Shown here: positions 13,266-25,084 of the stretch, one piece after another
Numbering within the stretch: position 1 is the first letter of the stretch
Layout of the letters: each line of letters begins with the position of its first letter
Origin: Glossina fuscipes
Taxonomy: Eukaryota; Arthropoda; Insecta; Diptera; Glossinidae
Direction: 5' to 3'
Length of the DNA: 64,000 bases
Assembly: GCF_014805625.2 (NCBI RefSeq)
Contig: NW_023998422.1
Coordinates: forward strand, 5,460,100 to 5,524,099
Translations under genes and position numbers: made by a program
The notes under the pieces: generated by a model
What the model was told of the DNA's origin: nothing
Seen by the model: only the letters and a program-made list of their open reading frames with translations
Database searches by the model: none

Positions 13266-13779
13266 CTTTAACAAATAAATTGAATTTACTAACCTTGGAT
13301 TTTTGGACTTTAGTTGAGCATTCTCCGTGAAAATTTTACTTCCACATAGAAATAATGTATAATTTTTAATGTATTATCACGAAAATGAATCATTGTTTGT
13401 ATTAAGCGAAGTGGTACAGGGTAAGTAACAATAGGTCTTACCCGAATATAGGGTTGAATTGTTTACAGATAAGGAGATCATCTATAATTACTACTATCTT
13501 CACACTTTTTGAAAAATATGCTTACTCCACTTTCAAACTAAACGGGTCATAGAAATGATCCTATTTTGTGCAATGCACACAGGTGTGATTTGACCGGCCA
13601 TCAGCCAGACGAACTCATGTAGAGATCAACCAGACGAACTTACACTGAAAATGAGTAATTTATGATAAATAATTCTAACGCGTTTAACAGAAGTATTTAA
13701 TAAAATTGGTACATGTCTGTGGTGAGTAAAAAATATGCATACATAAAATATATAAAATATAGTTATGTACACATATATT

Positions 13780-13823
<44 letters not shown>

Positions 13824-15795
13824 CATACTTTCATTCGGATGTGCTTAAATAAAAAATATTTGTACACATTCTTTTTAAGAGAGACAAAAAAAATTTTATT
13901 CCATTTTGGCAGTAAACGGCGATACATTGAAAAGGTATTTAAATAAATAAAAACACATTTTGAGTTCAATATACAAAATGATAACAATATAACCTTCAGG
14001 TAATTTTGCTTTAGCAAACGAATAACGTTAAGAAAAACAAAGACAAAACAAAAACCCTCAGCTGTATTTGTAGATATGCTTTATGTAGAGAAACGTAACC
14101 ATATACGCACATTACGTCTATGTGAATATGTAGGCATATGTGTGTTTGTATGACTACTTTGAAATAATTTCAAAAAAAAAAATTTTTTTTAAATAAATTT
14201 TCGAATATAATTTTCCGAAAATTAAGATCCATCCAGCAGTGTCCGTTCACAACAGGAAACAAGGAAACGAGATACACACACTATTCAAAAGAAAGAAAAT
14301 GAAAAGAAAAAAAACAAATAAAAATAAACATAAATTTATTTAAGAGCTCTTATGTTTACATGTGCATGTGTTTAGGTAGATTTTCGTAAAAGACTCATAT
14401 TACGAAATACAACACATGTTAGGCTTAAAAATCTTAATAGATTACCCATCAAACAATTTTCTAGATTGCACCGTAAGCCATTTTTACAATACCTTTTTAT
14501 GCCAAAAATAAATCTTTGTTATGTTATTATTATATTTAATAAAATTTTTAGGCAATGCTTGAGCTTCTTTTTTGATCGCATTAAAATCTTCGTAACACTT
14601 CCCTCAACGCTTGCCAAATTCTCTACTCGGGCTCTTATTTAAGCCGCCAGCCTTTAACTGCGATTGCACTATGAAAATGTCGTGCAACAAAAAAGTTGAG
14701 GTTGCATGATATAAAAATTCATATATTTTTGTTCACTTCAGTTCGAAAAGTATTTTACATAGAGTTTTTTACATAAGGTTCATTAATCTATTTATGCTTA
14801 GATGAAGTTCTTCTTGTTTACTCACTTCCGTTAATTTCTAAGCATCAGCTTAAAGATTGTGATATGATTATCGCTTAGGTAAAAAAATAAAGGTTTCAAA
14901 GAACACTTAATACGCCATTTGACCGCATATAAAATAAGCAACAACAACAAAAAATGGCAGTTGCCATCAAAACTGGCTTTTTTCGTGGAAAGAAGAGCAA
15001 CCTCAACTGAACAACAGATGTTCACACTTGTTGTTTTTTTTCTTCTTTTTTTTATCAAAGCAGACATGGCCGCATTAGAGTGACTCAAGACTACACTGTT
15101 CTTTTTGCAAGTAATCAAAATATTTATTCACTTAAAGCTAAGTACAAATATTCAAGTTTAGTTTTTGGGCAAAAATGAACGACTTCGATAACTTTTTTTT
15201 AAATTACAAGACCCTAAAGAGGACAATGGTCATAAAGGACGACTGGTAGAGGAGGAGGGAGCAAATAAAGCGAAGTCTTTGCTTAGCTTTGAACTAACAG
15301 TAACAACGTGCAGAACGATAGAAGGACAAGTAGATTGTTTGGAGTCTTGTAACATCGTTAAAGAACAAAGAGTCATGCCAGTGTTTAAAGCGATGTACGG
15401 GTAATTTCACGGGAATCGGTTGACAATGTTAATAAGTCTTAGTAGTCGTCTTGGAGAGTTTGATTGATGGACAGATCTCTGTATTGACTCTGCAGAACAT
15501 TTGCCGTTGCCAAATACACAGCAAAAAAGCGTCGAGTGTACTCGACTCACTTCTCTGTGCAGCTTGTGTACGAAAGATTCCAGGAACGAGTTGGACTATC
15601 GGAAATCGGCATTGCTTCAGATCTGTTTAAAGTGCACGGCACAAACTGATCACTGTATAGTCTATATTCTGAAATTGCACAGTTCCTAAGGTAATCGGCT
15701 TTCAGTAGATACTTTGGCATACACGGGCCATAAATGTTACCGTGTCTTAGAGGCGCAATACTACTTTCAAGTTCTTCTTCTTTTTTTTCTTTTTA
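13265..15795. other. Non-coding AT-rich region
   Basis: (TA)n at 13.8 kb and many A/T homopolymers. No gene or recognised element. Confidence 0.5.
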
Positions 15796-15799
15796 ATAT

Positions 15800-16012
15800 G
15801 ACCAATCAGCCGGGCTATAGACGTGTAACGCAACGATGGTCTGAAGAAGGTGGGGAAAGAAAAAACGATAGGGAGTTCCCGCACTCTGATGGGCGTGTGC
15901 TTTTATCAACTAAGCACTCGCCATAGCTAAGACCAAATATTGTCTAATGTACTAGCATTTAAACCCGCAAATACTGGCTTGGTAGTCGCGACTGTTACCT
16001 TGTCGGCTTGGC
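15800..16012 (-). mobile_element. tRNA-derived SINE, subfamily B
   Basis: Reverse-strand copy: AAGGTAACAGTCGCGACTAC head, GCGGGTTTAAATG in place of the B box, then GGTCTTAGCTATGGCGAGTG body. It explains much of an apparent open reading frame on the minus strand here. Confidence 0.65.
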
Positions 16013-16843
16013 AGTACCAGGATATATGTAAATACAACTGTTTTTTACAAGCATGATTATAACGAGCAGACATTGGCACTAGAACACGTAAAGCTACAAT
16101 GATCGGACTTGAATTTTCTTTAAACAAAAATTTGAATGGAAACGATCGATATACGAACATTTTTAAATCGTACCCTGGGCATGATGAAACAGTAGAAAAC
16201 GACAACAACAAAAATGAAACAAACAAATTAAAAAATCCATAGGCATGAAAAGACTCCTTCAGGGGAGTACTTCCACAGTTAAAACATGCGACTCGAGAAT
16301 TTAAAGCTTTTATCAACAGAGCTTTTTTCTAAGGATCTTGAATACAAGCGATCCTTTTTTCGACAAGTTTTCTTTTTATTTGCCAAGGTTACTATCCTAA
16401 ACTTAACTTTCCCTCTCTGTATTTGCAATCACAACCACGTCAACACCCTGAGGATAAGCGAACTTTGATTAAATTCATTTAGAATCGTGATTAACGTTAC
16501 TTTATATATTACTTTGTATAAACGTTACTTTACGCTGATGAGTATACCTGGATATTACACAAAGGCAATGGCAATGGTGTACCCCTTCCTCCCCGTGATT
16601 TGTAAAGCAGAAATTCATTATCGTAAGGCAACTATTACTTATCATACATTTTTTACAAAAACTTTTTTCGTTAGATGCAAAGACTTGGGCACATAAACCA
16701 CTTTTGTTTTCTCATTCGACTTTAACGATAATTTTCATTTGCATATGAGAGAAAGTTGAAGTTTAAAAAATAAAACCATAGTAAGGAAAAAACTATTACA
16801 CCTTTTGTCAGAATTTCGTCTATCGATCATATCCAACACCGCT

Positions 16844-17142
16844 TATGATACAACTCTTTTATTACACCGATCGAATCAGAGTCACGTCTTGAATCGATCT
16901 AAGCTTGTCTACCCGTCGTTTTCCATTATCTTCAGTCCGCAATTTTTTGAGATATTTTGATAAAGTTTGGTACACTCACATGTTTTGACCCAGGGCAGAA
17001 CGCTATTGAAAACGAACCACTTTTTCTACCTCTTCTCATATAAGGTCTTATTTCGAAAAGTCGTTGTATGAATAACTATAGAGTGGTGTAGGGTATTTAA
17101 AGGTAGCCCGTGGTCCATAATAATGATTTTACTTGTTTTAAA
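16844..17142 (+). repeat. R1 dispersed repeat
   Basis: TTTTATTACACCGATCGAATC, GATATTTTGATAAAGTTTGG, CATGTTTTGACCCAGGG, GAGTGGTGTAGGGTATTTAA and GGTCCATAATAATG, ending TTTTACTTGTTTT. The left end is degraded. Confidence 0.75.
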
Positions 17143-17721
17143 GGTTCGAATTGTTCCAGAACATGTATGTACGTATATAATTTATTTATCCCAAAGAAAT
17201 AAATTCTTGGATTAAATTATGATGAGCTCAGACTGTCTGGCGCAGATTAAACAACTTCTTTAAAATATTTTTATTTTGATATATAAAAATGGAAAGCATT
17301 GGCTTGCGCAACCTGAATCTATCTATCGCCTCCGTAGTCTCGATGGTTCAAAGAAAGTATGTATAAAATAAAATTCAAAAATTAAACAGCTGCAAATTTT
17401 GTGATATAAACAACCGCTCTTGCAGACGTCATGAATTGCGAGCTAATTAAAACAAATAAAAACAAAAGAAAACAATAAGAAAATTTACATTCACCTTGAA
17501 CCGAATGTTGAATACTCGCTCAGCCAGTTTGGCAAAAATATGTAAAAGTTATACTCACCTTTTCACTAATTACGACAGTGTTGCTAAACCGATGTTTGTT
17601 TTAAAATTTTCTTAGATGTTCTAGAAAAATCGCTTAGGAATAAAAACCTGAGTCTTATAATTCAATTTCCAAGCAGGGAACCATACATTACTTCACATAT
17701 TGTCGCTGGGATGGGAAATAT

Positions 17722-18097
17722 TTAAAACAAATAAAAATCCTATAGTAGGCCACGGCTTAACTTTAAATACCCAACACCACCTGACAGTTATTTATATAAC
17801 GACATTTCAAAATGAGACATTAGATGGGAAAGAGGTAGAAAAAATAGTCTAATTCGATCTATTGTCAGCGGCGTTCGTTCCTTAGGACAAAACGTGTTAA
17901 CGTACCGAACATCGTCAAAATATCTCATAAATTGAGAGTTGCAAGCTTGCAAAACCGACAGAACCGACGGACAGACAAGCTTGGATCGATTCATAAAGTA
18001 ATTCTGAATAAAAAGCAGGTTCAAGTCCGTCTGGACGCTGCATGCATGCACATCATCTTAATATATCCCTGTACCACAAGTGCTGCAGGGTATAAAC
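17722..18097 (-). repeat. R1 dispersed repeat
   Basis: Reverse-strand copy of nearly full length: GGCCACGGCTTAACTTTAAA, TACCCAACACCACC, ACCGACGGACAGACAAGCTT, GTCCGTCTGGACGCTGCATG, ACCACAAGTGCTGCAGGGTA. Two apparent reading frames here are repeat sequence. Confidence 0.75.
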
Positions 18098-19167
18098 ATT
18101 TACTTACTCATATATGTATTATGACATCTCTAATGCCTATTTCTGGATGGAGCAAGCGGAATGACCAGATTAACATACCCGCTGTGCTTGCAAGAAAGAA
18201 ACCTTTATTTAGGAAAAAAAAAAACAAAACAAAAGAAAAAGAAAAAGAAGAGAATAGAGGCAGAAGATAAACGAAAACAAGTTTACTCACTGATCCATTT
18301 TATAAAGAACTTTGCTTGTTTTAAACAATACCTTGTGATCCATGATTATCAAGTTCTTATTTTCTTTTTTGCATCGTACAGTGTAATGAACAAATAAATA
18401 ATTTTCTCTAAAAATCTTTTATAAATTATTTTTTTTTTTTTTGAAATAATCTTTATAAATGGATTAAACACAACAGTTGATTAAATTTGAGACTCAATTA
18501 CTTACTTAAACAAACATGACAATCAATTAACATATTTTATTGGCTACTTAACTTAATCTCTTGAATACTTGAACTACCTGAGCTACGAATACGAATATAA
18601 GCACAGATGGATGTATGTGTGTTTGTGTGTGTATTAATATTCATCTAAAAAGACGCTGCTGTTTTTTTTTTTTTTTTTTTAAATATAATAAAAAAATTTA
18701 AAAGAGAAAACAAGAAATGAAATATAATTAGCTGACAGCGGATCTTTGAATACCCGTCGTTTTGTTGCTTTGAAAATAAAGTAACAAATGCTAATCTTGG
18801 CGATATGCATTTGCGGCAAGGCTAACGTTTTGCCTTACTTAGGCGTATATGGGTCATGGGTCAGCGAATAAATTACAATAAATAACAAACACAACACAGC
18901 TCAAGATTATTACGCAAACCACGGGTTTTTAATTTTTGGATTCTTGTTAGCTGTGGACGACCATTTGAATCGATTAAGTTGCTTTTCAACATGGCCTAAC
19001 ATGGCTGGACGTAAAGAGTAAAGATTGAAAATCCAATTTTGTTGTTCGCTCTAAAGCTTTGAAATTTGAGCCGTGGTCAGCCAGAATAACATGGATAAAA
19101 TGATCGAAATGTTCCCCTTCAACGAATACAACACACAAAAATAGGTAGAGTTTGTGGCAACATTTTT

Positions 19168-19440
19168 ATACTCTACACTGCTTCTGGTACGAGAGTATAT
19201 TACGTTTGTGCGAATGTACGCAATACCCAAAAGGACTTGAGATAGACCCATATTTTGTTATATGGATCGTTTTAAGCTTGTCTGTCCGTCTGTCCATCCT
19301 GTTTTCAACCTACAAACCCGTAAATTTTAAGATATATAGATGAAGTTTGACACACTGACGTGTTTTCACCGACAGTCAAACATTGGAACGGAACCATTTT
19401 TCGACCACTTCCCCTATAAAGGCTTTTCTTGAAAATTTAT
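19168..19440 (+). repeat. R1 dispersed repeat
   Basis: TATACTCTACACTGCTTCTG, CAATACCCAAAAGGACTTGA, CTTGTCTGTCCGTCTGTCC, GACGTGTTTTCACC. The 3' tail is missing. Confidence 0.7.
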
Positions 19441-19444
19441 TTAG

Positions 19445-22400
19445 ATAAACAACCACGAAGTGAAGTGTTTTTGCTTGTGTTTATATTCAGACAGCGATGT
19501 TTCAGGTCTTTGTCAATAAAAAACAAAAAGTCTGTATTTTCTCGAGATAGTAGTAGGAAAGAAATAATTATTTATGCCCCATTTGGTAAATCTATCTTAT
19601 TCATATGTTAACCTAGACGCTTTAATGATCAAAATAAGATTTAGATATATACCAGCTTAACGTACACGTCTAACCGGCAACTGTGCTTGTATAATTTGTA
19701 AAATGCTTTTGATGATCAACTATGCGTATGTGTATATATTTTAAAGGCATGTAACAAATATCACTTACTGACTATACGCACAAAATAATAAAATGAATAT
19801 GCTCTTCGGTCATAAGTGTAAAAAACTATGATTTAAAATCAATGTTTACTAATTTGAAATGCATAAGCAGAAAAGTAGATAGCTGGACGGAGTGACCGAC
19901 AAACAGATTACGACTCGTATATGTGTTGGCTAATGAATAATAAAAGGCGGCATTTTGCCTTTCTTCAGACACAAAGGAAAATTGTACATAAAGTTCAAAG
20001 CGATGAAATTGTTTTAGTAAGTATTTGTCTCTTTGTATGTATATGTGCGACTTTTTTTTTTCGAATAAATGCTAATTAAGCGGTGAGTGGTGAGTTTGGC
20101 TTGGAAAAAATGTAAAAAAAAAAAAGTTATTTTTTTCTTTTTGTACAGACAAGTAAACGATTTTAAGGTCTTTAACCAAAAACAACAAACGGTACAGTGG
20201 AGGCGAACTGATAATACCATATGAATAATATCTTAATTGTTTATTGTTATTGATGTAAATTTTTCAATGAAATTTTTTGGATTTCCGATATGCGATTATT
20301 TATATTATATCCATGCAGGCAGAAATGCACACACATATAAATGCATGCATGGACGAATTATCAAGAGACAAAAAGAGGTTAACAGAACACATCATTCAGT
20401 TTGTAACCCAATTATCTTTTTTTAATCGATGAAGCGATCTGTCTCTATTCAAATAAATTTAGGTGGCCGGACAATTTTTCTATGAAAAGTGAAAAATATT
20501 TACTTATCTACATATAATCTGCAGTGATCATCAAGATTGGGATGCCAAGTCTTTCAGAAATTACAAAAGCTGTTGCAAGCTATTTTTCCAGGACCACTTC
20601 ATTCTTGTCTACTTCTCCTGAAGCATTTTCTTTAACGTGGAATCTTAATAGTGTTTTTGTCCTCATAGAAACGGAAGTACGGAAGGGTAATGAATGAGAT
20701 AACTACGCAAAAGAACTTTCAAAGCGTCGTTCTCAACAATCTCAATAGTCTTTTATTTTTTGCAACATCTGTATGAACATATTTTTAACAATGTTGTACA
20801 AGATTTTGCGCACCTAGCGCGAAAATCAAGTTTCCGAAGTAAATGGGGGAGCCGTGTTTGATTACTTCCCTAACGAAAGAATATATACAAACTGCAGGAA
20901 TTTAGGTTTCGCACTTATAAAGAAAATCGACCTTTAAATCTAAGTATACAGAAGGCGTGAAAAGGGGAAGACGGGTAACTAGGAGCTACTCGTATATTAT
21001 GAATGCAGCGCAGTAATACTTGGACCTAATGACAACCTTAAGTGATATCAACCATTTAAATATTATCTTTTTCGCGCTGGTTGTTTTCTGTCAGCTAATC
21101 AAGTAACTCGGAACAGCTTTCTCTTATAGATAGTGGAAGTAATACTTATGGCAGATCTAAAGCAAATCACACTTTACCACTATTGCATGAGTTATGCTAT
21201 ACAAAAATTGTTAGTGATCTTCACTATGGAGCTATGACAAAGAACCGGCGAGCATCAAACATTTAGTTTTTTTATGATCAAGTCACACATTTTCGGACAC
21301 ATTGTAACGAGTGGACTTCTCACTTGCAGAGCAACCCAGTAACTGAGGAAGCCTATACAAAGTCTGCTGTGCCAGATATTAAGGTTTATATATTGTCCCA
21401 ACTCTCCCCTCTGCACCTCTAATTATTTAATTCTCTCGAGTTTACGATCACGCAGGTCTCACACGGTGGTTCAACCGATGTAGTCACAACGCTATCATTT
21501 ATGCTCAGACATCCCTAGAAAGTTTCTACTAAGCATATGTGATTTACGAGTGAGAGGACAACCTCACTCGCATGGATCCAATAGTTTTAGTTTGTAAGGT
21601 ATTATGTATATATATACATGTATTGCAATATATATTGTCATATTATGTGTAAAGAAAATGGTCACAATTTTCAGAACGGAATTATATTTTCAAAAGATGG
21701 ATGAATCGTGTGTACAAGTCGCTTGAACTGTTCAGGGTGATCGCGAATCTGTATAGATTTTAGGATCAGCGATAAAGACTGACATTCCTGATAAATCTTC
21801 CGAGTATGGCAGATGTACATACATTAGATAATCTATAGTGAATATTAGGCATTCAACCTTAGCTCGTTTCATTCGTGTTGCTCTCAATCGTCTGCACCGA
21901 CATTGTCATCTCATTCGGACTATAAATGATGAAAATATATTAGCGAAGGATATCAAAAGATTCCACTTAAGCCGAATACAATATTCTATCTCTCTTTTTT
22001 TTTGTTATATATATATATATTGTGTGTGTATGAATAACCAATTCAACCTTGTTTTTTGATTAAAATTTACATACATGTATATTATGCATTACATCGTTAT
22101 CTCTCCATATATATGTGAATAATTTGACGTCAGCTTTTCTTTTTTTTTTTCTTTTTTCATTTATAAATTATTGACACATAAAATCGTTTAAATTTAGTTC
22201 CATCTGATTTAAATTTTTATTTAAATCAAATAATGACATGAAATTTACATTAACTGCTGGGTTCCAAAGTCACGATATAATCGACGGCTGTCCATAGCAG
22301 TGCATGGTTAATGCTTGATTATAACAATATTGATATATATAATATATATATATATATATGTATACATAAAAGTTTTGTTTACTTATTGTGAACAATACAA

Positions 22401-22680
22401 ACAATAGTATTTTTTAAGCTCACATTACAATGGAAAAATCATTTTAATGTTCATATTTTTTAACAATACAAGCAAAGTGGTTTGTTCTTTTTTTTGCTCT
22501 TCTAACAATTATGTTGAAATTTCCTATAAGAGTTAAATGGCTAATAGGGTAGGTCTATGTAAACTTTTTGCAAAGCAATTTTTTCCGTGTATTTGGGGCT
22601 TCGAAAAGAATGCCTGCATCGAAAAAATTCGCCTCAATGTCTCTCACATTCACGCAAGGTATATAACCTATTCGTTTAAC
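19445..22680. other. Non-coding, moderately complex
   Basis: 20,500-21,560 has fewer homopolymers than its surroundings, but I found no open frame above 75 codons and no transposon motif. (TA)n and T-runs at 22.0-22.4 kb. Confidence 0.45.
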
Positions 22681-22685
22681 ACGAT

Positions 22686-22836
22686 GACGGTCAGAGAGAA
22701 GAGAGGAAAGAGATAAAGAGGCCGTGGCTGCAATTCTACTGGATATGGGCCCAGTCGATAAGTATTATGCTTTTACCGACTGAGCACTCACTGTAACTGT
22801 ACAACCAAAGAAAACTCTACCGCACTTGGCTTGATT
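22686..22836 (-). mobile_element. tRNA-derived SINE, subfamily B, head-truncated
   Basis: The reverse strand carries AAGTGCGGTAGAGTTTTC, the GTGCTCAGTCGGTAAAAGC body, TTTCCTCTCTTC and GACCGTCATC. The tRNA-like head is missing beyond the GCGGTAGAG junction. Confidence 0.65.
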
Positions 22837-23495
22837 TTATTTGACTTAACGTCCTCCTTTCAGTCCTTTTTTAACCTGCTAGCATATATCTGTTGAGGAT
22901 ATTTTTCAAGATCTACTGGGAGAAACGACTACCATAGCAAAAGATTTTTTAAACTGAAACCAACATGAGACGTGTAGGTGGCGTCGGGCTGCGGTAAAAA
23001 ACCACTGAAACAAAAGTACTTTAATGACTGAATAGACATGAAGTTGAAAACGTATCAAAAGGTGTCGACGCCTCTGCCAAGAAATGAAAACTTTGGAGTG
23101 AAGTTTTCGATGATAATTGTCAACTCGTTTGTGGAATTATGAATTCTTTTGTCTTGTTCTTCTCCGTACACTTTCTTATTTCGCAACACTTAAACAAATA
23201 AAACATGCGCCTTTTCCTCCGAGACCAACTAAAATTGGAGTTTGGGTAAAAAGAAAAATAGAATTTTGACATAAGCCATTTTGCACACTTACTTAAGACT
23301 ATTACATATTTGCTTAATCCCATATCATCGTACATGCAAATTAAATAAAGAAATATTGGAATTCATAGAACGTATGTGATGCGTATAGCGGAGATAAATC
23401 TACTGATAATAGGTTAGCGGAAGGTTCCTGTCGTATTTTACTGCGTGTAGGTAATTTTATCTGTCAGGTCAATGCAAACGTGCGCCATGTGGGAG

Positions 23496-23561
23496 GATAT
23501 TATTTAGTGATTCTCTCATGGGATATAAGATATTATTTAGTGATTCTTTTATGGGATATAA
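23496..23561 (+). repeat. 33 bp tandem duplication
   Basis: Two adjacent units, 23496-23528 and 23529-23561, sharing GATATTATTTAGTGATTCT and ATGGGATATAA, with two mismatches. It accounts for the repeated peptide in the minus-strand frame here, which I do not call a gene. Confidence 0.85.
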
Positions 23562-24195
23562 GAAAATTTCAATACCACTCATCACTTTGCCACGAATTTC
23601 GAATTGAATAAAGTTCAATGGATAAAGTGCATTGAAGGCACTGTATTTGGTATGAGTCCCATAAAGGAAGCAACGCATCGGTGGCTTATAAAAACTTTTA
23701 TGTGACACGTTGGGAAGTGAAGCTGTACTTATGCTGATATGGCAAAAATGGTTTGCAAAATTTCGTCTCCGATATTTCAGTCTCAAACAAGATCGTCGAT
23801 CTAGGCGATCATGACATTTTGAGATCCATGTTGGAAAGTAAACCATATCTGACCACCTTGTTATTGCAAAAGTACTCGTCATCCATCATTCAGGTGCTAA
23901 GGAACGCATGGAACCTCTTCAAATTCAAAAACTTTGCTTTATTTTAAACAAAAATATTACAGAACTTTTCGGCTAACCTAATAAAATCCTCCGTTTTAAA
24001 GTTAAATATGACCGAGTGGCTTGTAAAATACGTTACACTTTAGGGTATAAAAGGTTGATTGATAATAATTTTGTTGACTAAGTGACAATTTGATATGGAT
24101 ATTTTTGTTTGTAAAACACCCTGGGCAAATAGACTACCACTTTCAGTAATGCATTTGGGCAACTTTCTAAATTTTCAATATGGCTTAAGAGTGCG

Positions 24196-24450
24196 GAGTT
24201 ACCCTACCCCATAATGTACCGGCATATATTATAATCGATTGAAAGACGACTTTGTTATGATAATCTATTGAAGCAGGTTTGTCCAGCTGTCCGATATATG
24301 TTCGCGCACAATTTTCTTAAACCACTTGGATGATATTCGATACACGCACAAATATTTAACAGTTTTGGCCCAAAGACAATTCATATTGGATTGAATCGCA
24401 CCCCTTTCCATACAATGCCCTATTTTAGAAACATCGCTATATGTAATTTG
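24196..24450 (+). repeat. R1 dispersed repeat, diverged
   Basis: GTTACCCTACCCCATAATGT at the left, then GGTTTGTCCAGCTGTCC, CAGTTTTGGCCCAAAGAC and TCCATACAATGCCCTATTTT. An older copy directly upstream of the fuller copy at 24.7 kb. Confidence 0.5.
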
Positions 24451-24724
24451 AGAATTTGTGTTTGCAGTCGAACCATGTTATTTATTTTGTGCAACTCTGT
24501 AGTGGAAAAGTACATAAGCAAGTTTAACATCATTTTCATTAATTTATTTTGGCATGTGTGCAAAATTTGCGATGTGAGTTAGAGCACATTTACCCCATAC
24601 AGGAGACGCGTTCAATATGATTGATTGAAAACAACTTTATATAAGAGAATCTTATTTGCACTAAACTGTTTACAATTTCTGTTTCTTAATGATTGTAGTA
24701 TTTTCATTATCGTGTTTTATTTGT

Positions 24725-25081
24725 TATACCCTACACTACTAATGTTATAAGGTTGTATTAAGTTTGTGTAGATGTATGCAACGCGCCGAAGGTTTTCAGG
24801 TAGACCCACCTTCTATTATGCCAACTGATTCAGCATCACTTTTTGAAAATTGTCCGTCTGTCTGCCAGTCTTATGTTCTTGTATTCCTCCTACAGACCGC
24901 AACTTTTATAATATTTTAATAAAATTTTATGCATCGATATGTTTTGAGCCAAGGAAATAATTCGGAACGAACCATATTTCCAAGCACTTGTCGTTAGCCG
25001 TTAGGTGGATAACTGTGTGAGGCAAAGTGATGTAGGGTATTTAATATCGTTGCCTGTCCCAATATAACGTTTCTACTTATT
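24725..25081 (+). repeat. R1 dispersed repeat, near-complete copy
   Basis: Defines the family. ATACCCTACACTACT (24726-24740) is nearly the reverse complement of AGTGATGTAGGGTAT (25026-25040), with a further ~40 bp 3' tail ending TTTCTACTTATTT. Internal landmarks in order: ATGTATGCAAC, TAGACCCACCTTCTATTAT, GTCCGTCTGTCTG, ACCGCAACTTTTATAATA and AACTGTG. No coding capacity. Confidence 0.75.
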
Positions 25082-25084
25082 TAC

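Noticed and set aside
15927..16316. 129-codon minus-strand frame
   Set aside because: One end is the reversed tRNA-like head of a SINE; the rest is unremarkable.
23469..23882. 137-codon minus-strand frame
   Set aside because: Contains a 33 bp tandem duplication and no recognisable domain. Overlapping + frame is equally long per base. Possibly an unknown old transposon, but I cannot support it.
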